From NCBI RefSeq assembly GCF_013836145.1, contig NZ_CP057483.1:4278001-4342000 (forward strand): DNA of 64,000 bases. Reading direction: 5' to 3'. Numbering within the stretch: position 1 is the stretch's first letter; every line of letters starts with the position of its first letter. Origin of the DNA: Citrobacter sp. RHB25-C09 (GTDB lineage Bacteria > Pseudomonadota > Gammaproteobacteria > Enterobacterales > Enterobacteriaceae). Of this stretch, positions 57,295 to 64,000 are shown piece by piece. A program made the position numbers and the translations under genes. Under the pieces are notes generated by a model. It had not been told where the DNA came from, did not search any database, and was given only the letters and a program-made list of their open reading frames with translations.

Positions 57295-58260
57295 TTACTG
57301 CTTTTTGTTGTCTACCAGTACCGCCAGCAAAATCACCACCGCTTTGACGATCATCTGGTAATAGGAGGAAACACCTAACAAATTCAATCCATTATTAAGG
57401 AAACCAAGAATCAATGCGCCGATCAAGGTCCCAACTATACGTCCCTTACCACCTGCCAGGCTGGTACCACCCAGCACAACGGCTGCGATGGCATCCAACT
57501 CATAACCCGTACCTGCCGTCGGCTGCGCGGAAGAGAGACGCGCCACTTCAATAATTCCCGCCAGCGATGCCAACAGACCACACAATGAATAAACGATAAT
57601 CTTGATTTTATTGACGCTAATCCCGGATAAACGGGTCGCCGCTTCATTACCGCCCAGCGCGTAGATGTAACGCCCCAGACGGGTATGGTGCAACATGTAC
57701 CAGGCAGCAATAAAGACAATAGCCATGATCCAGACCGGCGTTGGTACGCCCAGTGGGCGACCGATACCGAACCAGCCAAACAGATCGGCATTTTCGGTAA
57801 ATCCGGTATTAACCGGGCTGCCGTTGGTGTACACCATCGTTACACCGCGAAGTAGCAACATCATCACCAGCGTGGCGATAAACGCCTGCACACGGCCTTT
57901 TGCCACAATCACCCCAGTGACCGCACCTACTGCGGCACCCAATGCCAGCGCAGCGGCAACGGCCACCAGCGCGTTGACTTCAAATCCGACAATCGAAGCG
58001 GCAACCGCACCGGTGAGCGCCAGCAGAGAACCGACGGACAGGTCGATACCCGAGGTCAAAATCACCAGCGTCATACCTACCGCCATAATGGCGTTAACGG
58101 AGGTTTGCTGAAGAATGTTGAACAGGTTATTTACGGTGAAAAAGTTCGGACTTAATGTGGAAACAATCGCGATCAGCACCAGCAGGGCGATAAGCGATTT
58201 CTGCTCCATCAGCCACGCTTTTGTGAAATATCGGCGTCCAGAAACGGCCTGGGTAGTCAT
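57295..58260 (-). CDS. rbsC: Ribose ABC transporter permease
   Basis: Membrane component of RbsABC, 321 residues with about eight to ten hydrophobic helices and the BPD_transp_2 (branched-chain/ribose) family pattern, including Gly-Ile-Asp-Leu-Ser-Val-Gly near residue 70 and the Asn-Glu-Ala-Ala-Thr-Arg-Leu-Ser-Gly-Ile coupling loop. Four bases separate it from rbsA. Confidence 0.97.
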   Translation of the reverse strand: MTTQAVSGRRYFTKAWLMEQKSLIALLVLIAIVSTLSPNFFTVNNLFNILQQTSVNAIMAVGMTLVILTSGIDLSVGSLLALTGAVAASIVGFEVNALVAVAAALALGAAVGAVTGVIVAKGRVQAFIATLVMMLLLRGVTMVYTNGSPVNTGFTENADLFGWFGIGRPLGVPTPVWIMAIVFIAAWYMLHHTRLGRYIYALGGNEAATRLSGISVNKIKIIVYSLCGLLASLAGIIEVARLSSAQPTAGTGYELDAIAAVVLGGTSLAGGKGRIVGTLIGALILGFLNNGLNLLGVSSYYQMIVKAVVILLAVLVDNKKQ

Positions 58261-58264
58261 CTTA

Positions 58265-59770
58265 TTACTCCTGATTCACGCGATTTAGCTTACCTACTGC
58301 GGCAGCCATCAGAACTTCCTGGGTGGCCTGCTCGCGAGTGAATTCACCGCCGAGATGCCCTTCATGCATGACGATAATGCGGTCACTCATGCCTAATACT
58401 TCTGGCATCTCTGAGGAAACCAGAATAATGCTCAGGCCGTCGGCCTTAAACTGATTGATAAGCTGATAGATTTCTTTCTTGGCGCCAACATCCACGCCAC
58501 GGGTTGGCTCGTCGAGAATTAATACCTTAGGACGCGTCATCAGCCCGCGCGCAATCGCCACTTTTTGCTGGTTTCCCCCGGAAAGCAGGCCAATCGCTTG
58601 TTCCATTGACGGGGTTTTGACGTTGAAAAGACGAATAAAATCGCTCACCGCCTGCTGTTCATCTTTATGCTTCAGACCCCCACCGCTACGGCTGAAATAG
58701 CGCAGTGCGGTCAGCGACATATTCTCTTTCACTGACATACCGAGAACGAGGCCATCACGCTTACGGTCTTCCGAAATATAGACGATACCGTTCGCCAGGC
58801 CATCTTGTGGAGAACGCGTGACGACTTCATGACCGTCGAGAGTGACATAACCACTGGTGCGCGGCAGTGCGCCGTAGAGCACTTTCATCAGTTCGGTACG
58901 CCCCGCGCCCATCAGACCCGAAACGCCCAGGATCTCTCCCTGACGCAGTGTGAAAGAGACATTATTCACACCCGGGCCGCACAGGTTATCGACTTTGAGG
59001 CGGATTTCGCCAGGTGCTTTATCCAGACGTGGATACTGATCTTCCAGTTTACGTCCCACCATCATTTCAATCAGTGAATCTTCCGTTAGCGAGGCCACTT
59101 CGCGTTCAGCGATAAATTGCCCATCGCGGAAAACGGTGACGTCATCGCAAATCTCGAAGATCTCTTTCATGCGGTGAGAAATATAAACAATGCCGCGCCC
59201 TTGCGATTTCAATTCGCGGATCACGCGGAATAAGGATTCCGTTTCGGTATCGGTAAGCGCATCCGTCGGTTCATCCATAATGATGACCTTCGACTCGAAG
59301 CTCAGTACCTTAGCAATTTCGACCATCTGCTGGTCGCCAATCGATAATTCCCCCACTAGGCGATCGCTCTTAAAGCGCAGATTCAACCGGGTTAACAGTT
59401 TGTCCGCTTCTGCGTACATTGTTTTCCAGTCGATTTTGCCAAAGCGATTCACAAACTCGCGACCAAGGAAGATGTTCTCTGCAATGGTGAGTTGCGGGAT
59501 CAGGTTCAGTTCCTGGTGGATGATGCCAATTCCGGCTTCCTGAGAGGATTTTGGGCCTGTAAAGGTGGTTTCGTTACCCAACCATAAGAGCGAACCGGCG
59601 TCACGGGTGTAGATCCCGGTCAGCACTTTCATCATGGTGGATTTACCCGCGCCGTTTTCCCCTACCAGCGCCATGACGCGGCCGGCATAAACGTTGAGTG
59701 CGGCACCGGAGAGGGCTTTTACGCCCGGGAACGATTTATCTATCCCTTTAAGTTGCAGTAATGCGTCCAT
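58265..59770 (-). CDS. rbsA: Ribose ABC transporter, duplicated ATPase
   Basis: ATPase of the ribose importer, 501 residues from ATG 59770 (an upstream in-frame start would run into rbsD). Two nucleotide-binding domains in tandem: the first has Walker A Gly37-Glu-Asn-Gly-Ala-Gly-Lys-Ser-Thr45 but a degenerate signature (Leu-Ser-Ile-Gly-Asp); the second has a degenerate P-loop (Gly-Leu-Met-Gly-Ala-Gly-Arg-Thr) but a perfect Leu-Ser-Gly-Gly-Asn signature. This complementary asymmetry is usual in the sugar CUT2 family. Confidence 0.97.
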   Translation of the reverse strand: MDALLQLKGIDKSFPGVKALSGAALNVYAGRVMALVGENGAGKSTMMKVLTGIYTRDAGSLLWLGNETTFTGPKSSQEAGIGIIHQELNLIPQLTIAENIFLGREFVNRFGKIDWKTMYAEADKLLTRLNLRFKSDRLVGELSIGDQQMVEIAKVLSFESKVIIMDEPTDALTDTETESLFRVIRELKSQGRGIVYISHRMKEIFEICDDVTVFRDGQFIAEREVASLTEDSLIEMMVGRKLEDQYPRLDKAPGEIRLKVDNLCGPGVNNVSFTLRQGEILGVSGLMGAGRTELMKVLYGALPRTSGYVTLDGHEVVTRSPQDGLANGIVYISEDRKRDGLVLGMSVKENMSLTALRYFSRSGGGLKHKDEQQAVSDFIRLFNVKTPSMEQAIGLLSGGNQQKVAIARGLMTRPKVLILDEPTRGVDVGAKKEIYQLINQFKADGLSIILVSSEMPEVLGMSDRIIVMHEGHLGGEFTREQATQEVLMAAAVGKLNRVNQE

Positions 59771-59777
59771 GATGGCC

Positions 59778-60197
59778 TCAGAAAGTGACGCCAGCACAGA
59801 GAATGATATTCGCATACGGGGAACACTCCCCGCTGCGAATTACCGCCTGACTGTCTGCGGTTTGTTTTTTAAATTGTTCATGTGAGGTGTAACGAACTTC
59901 AATGGTGTTTCCCTGGTGTTGCTGCAGTTGCTCAATGTGGCTGAGCAACGTTTCGTGGAGGTGCGGATTATGTTGTTTAATTTCCGCAGCGAGAATGGCC
60001 GCCTCAACCTGCATTTCCTGGGTCACTACCTCCAGCACCTGCATAAAAGTAGGTACGCCCTGGGTTAATGCCATATCAATACGCGTTGTGCTGTTCGGGA
60101 TGGGTAAACCTGCATCACACACCACCAGCGTATCAGTATGTCCCAGACGGGAGATCACCGATGAAATCTCAGAATTGAGTACTGTGCCTTTCTTCAT
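59778..60197 (-). CDS. rbsD: D-ribose pyranase
   Basis: Converts beta-D-ribopyranose to the furanose form needed by RbsK. It has 139 residues; catalytic His20 lies in Ser-Arg-Leu-Gly-His-Thr-Asp and the C-terminal Tyr-Ala-Asn-Ile-Ile-Leu segment is conserved. First gene of rbsDACBKR, with an RbsR-type palindrome 15 bp upstream of the ATG and seven bases before rbsA. Confidence 0.97.
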   Translation of the reverse strand: MKKGTVLNSEISSVISRLGHTDTLVVCDAGLPIPNSTTRIDMALTQGVPTFMQVLEVVTQEMQVEAAILAAEIKQHNPHLHETLLSHIEQLQQHQGNTIEVRYTSHEQFKKQTADSQAVIRSGECSPYANIILCAGVTF

Positions 60198-60211
60198 TTT
60201 CTTACTCCACT

Positions 60212-60227
60212 AGCGAAACGTTTCGCT
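60212..60227. promoter_or_regulatory. RbsR operator 1
   Basis: Perfect 16-bp palindrome AGCGAAACGTTTCGCT, 15 bp upstream of the rbsD ATG. The CGAAACGTTTCG core is what LacI-family members such as RbsR bind. It would cover the start of transcription if the TAAACT hexamer at 60235-60240 is the -10 box. Confidence 0.9.
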
Positions 60228-60234
60228 GGTTTTC

Positions 60235-60305
60235 AGTTTATTCTGGAAAGTGCGCAGAAAACCACCATTACGTAGCAGAATTGTGATCAACGTCGAAACG
60301 TTTCG
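60235..60305 (-). promoter_or_regulatory. rbs promoter with CRP-like site and second RbsR operator
   Basis: A candidate -10 TAAACT (60235-60240, minus) places the start near 60228. A CRP-like site (minus TTCGACGTTGATCACA, 60282-60297; one half exact) is then centred about 61 bp upstream, a class I position. A second palindrome, CGAAACGTTTCG (60294-60305), overlaps that CRP site, so RbsR may both bar CRP and loop to operator 1, 80 bp away. The -35 box is weak, as expected for a CRP-dependent promoter. Confidence 0.65.
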
Positions 60306-60344
60306 CTAAGTGAAATAGGAGCGTAGGTTTAGCGAGAGTAATTA

Positions 60345-60367
60345 CCGGATGGAGCAACACCATCCGG
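60345..60367. terminator. Hairpin between kup and rbsD, possible kup terminator
   Basis: CCGGATGG-AGCAACA-CCATCCGG, with CTTTTCT following on the plus side but no U run on the minus side where kup would end. It may be a degenerate REP or a weak terminator. Confidence 0.45.
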
Positions 60368-60382
60368 CTTTTCTAAAGAGAC

Positions 60383-62251
60383 TTATATCTCGACCTGGGT
60401 TCCCAGTTCAATAACCCGGTTAGGGGGGATCTCGAACTGGTCCGGCGCACGCAGCGCGTTACGCTGGAGAATAAGATACAGCTTACCGCGCAGGCGCAGA
60501 TACCAGGGGCGTTTGCCGACGATTAACGACTCGTGCGACATAAAGAACGACGTCTCCATCATGCGACAGCTCAGCCCTTCCAGGCCGCAGCGGTGGAAGA
60601 CCTCTTCCACGTTTGGTGTTTCACGCCAGCCATAGCTTGCCACCACGCGCCAGAAGGTCGGCGACAACTGCTCAATCTGTACACGGCGAACGTTATGCAC
60701 ATACGGCGCATCTTCTGTACGTAGCGTCAGTAGGATCACGCGCTCATGGAGCACTTTGTTGTGTTTAAGGTTATGCATCAGCGCAAATGGAATCACGTTA
60801 AGCGCGCGTGACATATACACAGCAGTACCTGGCACACGCACCGGCGGCGATTTTTCCAGGGAGGCAATCATCGCTTCCAGAGAGTTACCGTGCTCATGCA
60901 TTCGACGCAGCAGACGGAAACGTTCGCTCTTCCAGGTGGTCATGATCGTAAACATCACCAGACCCAGCGTCAGCGGCAGCCAACCACCGGAAATAATCTT
61001 GTCGAGGTTTGCCGAGAACAACGGAATATCGATACACAGGAACGCCACCAGAATCAGTGCCACAAAGTACTTATTCCAGTGCCAGTTGTTACGCGCCACG
61101 GTGGTGGAGAGGATCGTCGTCAGTACCATCGTACCGGTGACGGCAATACCATACGCCGCCGCCAGGTTGCTGGAGTGTTCAAAACTGACAATGACAATGA
61201 CTACCGCGATATAAAGCATCCAGTTTACGAACGGAATATAGATTTGCCCGGACTCCATTTCGGAGGTGTGAATAATGCGCATCGGCGATAAATAGCCCAG
61301 ACGAACCGCCTGCCGCGTCAGAGAGAAGACGCCCGAAATAACCGCCTGAGAGGCGATCACGGTCGCCATTGCAGCGATAATCAACAACGGAATCAGAGCC
61401 CAGTCAGGGGCTAACAGGAAGAACGGGTTTTTTATTGCTTCCGGATGCTTTAACAGCAGCGCGCCCTGGCCAAAATAGTTGAGCACCAGCGAAGGCAATA
61501 CAACCGTAAACCATGCCAGCCGAATGGGAAACTTACCGAAGTGCCCCATGTCTGCATACAATGCTTCAACGCCGGTGATCGACAGGACGACTGCACCAAG
61601 CGCAATAAAGGAAACGGTTTTGTACTCCAGGAAGAAGTGCACCGCCCACATCGGATTCAGTGCCTGAAGCACTTCCGGATTGGCAATAATGCTACGTAAA
61701 CCCAGTGCGGCCAGAATCAGAAACCACGCCAGCATGATTGGCGCAAACAGTTTACCCACCAGCCCGGTACCGTGTTTTTGAATCGCAAACAGCAGGGTCA
61801 GAACAATAAGCGCCAGCGGAACGACCCAGGTATCAAGCTGTGGTGCGATAATCTCAAGCCCCTCTATCGCCGAGAGAACCGAAATCGCAGGCGTTATCAC
61901 CACTTCCCCATAGAAGAAGCTGCCGCCGATAAGACCAATAATCACCAGCACAGAGGTCATTCGGGCGGATGTATTACGGCCCGCCAATGACATCAGCGTC
62001 AGGATCCCCCCTTCACCGGCGTTATCCGCGCGCATGACGAAGGAGAGATATTTAACAGAAACGACCAGGATCAACAGCCAAAAGATAAGAGACAGGAAAC
62101 CGAACACCGCGTCTCGCTCAACGCCAAAACCGAACTGGCCGGACAAACATTCACGCAGTGTATAAAGTGGGCTGGTACCAATATCACCATAGACAACCCC
62201 AATGGCTGCCAGGGTAATTGCAGATAACGATTGCTTATTATCAGTGCTCAT
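60383..62251 (-). CDS. kup: Low-affinity potassium transporter Kup
   Basis: Potassium/proton symporter of the KUP/HAK/KT family, 622 residues, active at low pH in E. coli. About 12 membrane helices in the first 440 residues, with the N-terminal Gly-Val-Val-Tyr-Gly-Asp-Ile-Gly-Thr-Ser-Pro-Leu-Tyr signature, then a cytoplasmic C-terminal domain. It is divergent from ravA and reads in the same direction as rbsD. Confidence 0.98.
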   Translation of the reverse strand: MSTDNKQSLSAITLAAIGVVYGDIGTSPLYTLRECLSGQFGFGVERDAVFGFLSLIFWLLILVVSVKYLSFVMRADNAGEGGILTLMSLAGRNTSARMTSVLVIIGLIGGSFFYGEVVITPAISVLSAIEGLEIIAPQLDTWVVPLALIVLTLLFAIQKHGTGLVGKLFAPIMLAWFLILAALGLRSIIANPEVLQALNPMWAVHFFLEYKTVSFIALGAVVLSITGVEALYADMGHFGKFPIRLAWFTVVLPSLVLNYFGQGALLLKHPEAIKNPFFLLAPDWALIPLLIIAAMATVIASQAVISGVFSLTRQAVRLGYLSPMRIIHTSEMESGQIYIPFVNWMLYIAVVIVIVSFEHSSNLAAAYGIAVTGTMVLTTILSTTVARNNWHWNKYFVALILVAFLCIDIPLFSANLDKIISGGWLPLTLGLVMFTIMTTWKSERFRLLRRMHEHGNSLEAMIASLEKSPPVRVPGTAVYMSRALNVIPFALMHNLKHNKVLHERVILLTLRTEDAPYVHNVRRVQIEQLSPTFWRVVASYGWRETPNVEEVFHRCGLEGLSCRMMETSFFMSHESLIVGKRPWYLRLRGKLYLILQRNALRAPDQFEIPPNRVIELGTQVEI

Positions 62252-62420
62252 AGACTAGTCTTTTTAATATAAAGAAATGTGTGCTTAGTCCCTTGGCCCA
62301 CAAAAGCGCACAGTATGCACGATTAAACAAAAAATCGTACCCCTAAATGAAGCCAGATTATTCTGGCGCAAAGAATAAGAAATGCTTCATCAGACAATGA
62401 CGACCTCATCTACGAAACGT

Positions 62421-62428
62421 CTATAATC
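62421..62428 (+). promoter_or_regulatory. ravA promoter -10, sigma-S-like
   Basis: CTATAATC, with TATAAT at 62422-62427, 43 bp upstream of the ravA ATG. The preceding C and the following C, with no good -35 box, suit sigma-S, which is known to drive ravA-viaA in E. coli. Inferred from pattern only. Confidence 0.6.
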
Positions 62429-62470
62429 GCTGTTTACGCAGTACTATTTTTGAAAGGATGCCACTCTATT

Positions 62471-63967
62471 ATGGCTCACCCACATTTATTAGCGGAAAGA
62501 ATTTCCCGCCTGAGCAGTGCGCTGGAAAAGGGCCTTTACGAGCGAAGCCATGCCATTCGCCTTTGCCTGCTGGCAGCCCTTAGCGGTGAGAGTGTTTTCC
62601 TGCTTGGCCCTCCTGGGATCGCAAAAAGCCTCATCGCGCGGCGATTGAAGTTTGCCTTTCAGAATGCGCGGGCGTTCGAATATCTGATGACGCGTTTTTC
62701 CACCCCGGAAGAGGTCTTCGGACCGCTCTCTATTCAGGCGCTGAAAGATGAAGGTCGCTACGAGCGCTTAACCGCCGGATATCTCCCGGAAGCGGAGATT
62801 GTTTTCTTAGATGAGATCTGGAAAGCAGGCCCGGCAATTCTTAACACCCTGCTGACGGCGATTAACGAACGCCACTTCCGCAACGGCGCACACGAAGAAA
62901 AAATTCCGATGCGCCTGCTGGTGGCAGCCTCTAACGAACTCCCCGAGGCGGACAGCAGCCTGGAGGCTTTATACGACCGCATGCTGATCCGTCTTTGGCT
63001 GGACAAAGTGCAGGACAAAGCCAACTTTCGCTCCATGCTCACCAGTCAACAGGACGAAAGCGAAAACCCGGTTCCCGCTGCGCTACAGGTCAGCGATGAC
63101 GAGTATTACCAGTGGCAAAAAGAGATCGGCGCAATTCAGCTGCCCGATCACGTTTTTGAGCTGATTTTTACTTTGCGTCAGCAACTGGAAAATTTGCCAA
63201 ACGCGCCCTACGTTTCGGACCGTCGCTGGAAAAAAGCGATACGTCTGTTACAGGCCAGCGCCTTCTTTAGCGGGCGTGACGCGGTTGCCCCCATTGACCT
63301 CATTCTGCTGAAAGACTGTTTATGGTACGACGCCCAAAGCCTGAACATGATGCAGCAACAGCTTGAAATATTGATGACCGGACACGCGTGGCAGCAGCAG
63401 GCACTGCTCACTCGACTCGGTGGAATTGTCCAACGCCGTATCCAGTTGCAGCAACAGCAAAGCGATAAAACGGCCTTTACAGTCATTCGACAGGGGGGAA
63501 TGTTCAGCCGCCGCCCGCATTATGATCTTCCGGCCGATATCACCGCATCCACGCTTACTTTACTGCTGCAAAAGTCATTGAAATTGCATGATATGGAGGT
63601 AATTCATATTACTTTCGAACGCAGCGCGCTGGATCTCTGGCTGGCGAAAGGCGGTGAGATCCGTGGCAAGCTTAATGGGATCGGTTTTGCCCAGACGCTG
63701 AATCTGGAAGTCGATAGCGCTCAGCATCTGGTCGTTCGCGACGTCAGTCTTCAGGGGGCTCGCCTGGCGCTGCCCGGTTCGTCCGAAGAAGCCATGCCTG
63801 TTGAAATTAAGCAGCAACTGGAAGAGCTGGAAAACGACTGGCGTCAGCAGCACACCCGGTTTAGCGACCAGCAAAAATGTTTGTTTATCCATAGCGACTG
63901 GTTAGGTCGCATTGAAGCCAGCCTGCAGGATGTGGGAGAACAAATTCGCCAGGCGCAACAATGCTGA
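62471..63967 (+). CDS. ravA: MoxR-type AAA+ ATPase RavA
   Basis: Hexameric MoxR-family AAA+ ATPase that, in E. coli, binds the inducible lysine decarboxylase LdcI and works with ViaA on respiratory complexes. ATG 62471 gives 498 residues, the E. coli length; the frame is open 21 bases upstream. Walker A is Gly46-Pro-Pro-Gly-Ile-Ala-Lys-Ser53, Walker B Val-Phe-Leu-Asp-Glu-Ile; the LARA beta-domain that contacts LdcI lies at about 330-430. Its TGA overlaps the viaA start by seven bases. Confidence 0.98.
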   Translation: MAHPHLLAERISRLSSALEKGLYERSHAIRLCLLAALSGESVFLLGPPGIAKSLIARRLKFAFQNARAFEYLMTRFSTPEEVFGPLSIQALKDEGRYERLTAGYLPEAEIVFLDEIWKAGPAILNTLLTAINERHFRNGAHEEKIPMRLLVAASNELPEADSSLEALYDRMLIRLWLDKVQDKANFRSMLTSQQDESENPVPAALQVSDDEYYQWQKEIGAIQLPDHVFELIFTLRQQLENLPNAPYVSDRRWKKAIRLLQASAFFSGRDAVAPIDLILLKDCLWYDAQSLNMMQQQLEILMTGHAWQQQALLTRLGGIVQRRIQLQQQQSDKTAFTVIRQGGMFSRRPHYDLPADITASTLTLLLQKSLKLHDMEVIHITFERSALDLWLAKGGEIRGKLNGIGFAQTLNLEVDSAQHLVVRDVSLQGARLALPGSSEEAMPVEIKQQLEELENDWRQQHTRFSDQQKCLFIHSDWLGRIEASLQDVGEQIRQAQQC

Positions 63968-64000
63968 CACTCGATACGCTGAATGTGATGTTGGCCGTCA
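63961..64000 (+). CDS. viaA: ViaA, VWA-domain partner of RavA, 5' end only
   Basis: Only the first 13 codons are in the window. From ATG 63961 they read Met-Leu-Thr-Leu-Asp-Thr-Leu-Asn-Val-Met-Leu-Ala-Val, the known ViaA N-terminus. ViaA carries a von Willebrand factor A domain (not in view) and stimulates RavA ATPase activity. It overlaps ravA by seven bases. Confidence 0.9.
   Translation, partial: MLTLDTLNVMLAV

Overview
The window is a chromosomal segment of an enterobacterium. Gene content, gene order and protein sequences follow the Escherichia/Salmonella/Citrobacter backbone around the ilv, rrnC and rbs loci almost gene for gene, in inverted orientation relative to the usual E. coli map. 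It is not an E. coli K-12-like genome: ilvG is intact, the aslAB and hsrA genes expected from E. coli are absent, and a glycerate gene cluster lies between rep and ppiC. A Citrobacter or near relative is my best guess (inference; species cannot be fixed by reading alone). I see no prophage, IS element, integron or CRISPR array.

Layout. 1-7.6 kb: 5' tip of lptM, cyaY (frataxin), cyaA (adenylate cyclase, TTG start) and the divergent hemCDXY operon. 7.6-8.7 kb: REP, an ERIC element, the small RNA GlmZ with a sigma-54-type promoter and two GlrR-type sites, then a four-tRNA operon (Arg-His-Leu-Pro). 8.8-23.1 kb: the amino-acid permease yifK and the full enterobacterial common antigen (ECA) cluster, read leftward from wecA to wecG. 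23.3-30.2 kb: rho with its leader, trxA, rhlB, gppA and rep. 30.6-34.2 kb: an accessory cluster of a CdaR-type regulator, a GntP-type permease and glycerate kinase. 34.3-44.5 kb: ppiC, ilvC/ilvY, a DUF2461 gene, and ilvLGMEDA with its leader-peptide attenuator. 44.9-47.7 kb: yifB, maoP (yifE) and hdfR. 47.8-53.5 kb: a complete rRNA operon on the minus strand (promoters P1/P2, 16S, tRNA-Glu, 23S, 5S) with distal tRNA-Asp and tRNA-Trp. 53.6-60.3 kb: yieP and the rbsDACBKR ribose operon with two RbsR-type palindromes. 60.4-64 kb: kup, ravA and the start of viaA.

How the genes work together. wecA starts each ECA repeat on undecaprenyl phosphate. WecB/WecC and RffG/RffH/WecE/WecD make the sugar donors, WecG and WecF add the second and third sugars, and WzxE, WzyE and WzzE flip, polymerise and set chain length. 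ilvGMEDA and ilvC/ilvY make branched-chain amino acids under attenuation and IlvY control. rbsDACBK take up and phosphorylate ribose under RbsR and probably CRP control. GlmZ links this locus to amino-sugar supply through glmS, which is elsewhere in the genome.

The least ordinary items are: an ERIC-like 123-bp palindrome-ended element lodged in the 23S-5S spacer, with a second 127-bp ERIC beside glmZ; the glycerate cluster; a shortened ilvE-ilvD junction; the loss of hsrA with yieP and rbsR overlapping tail to tail; and an altered rho leader peptide. No clearly new molecular system was found.
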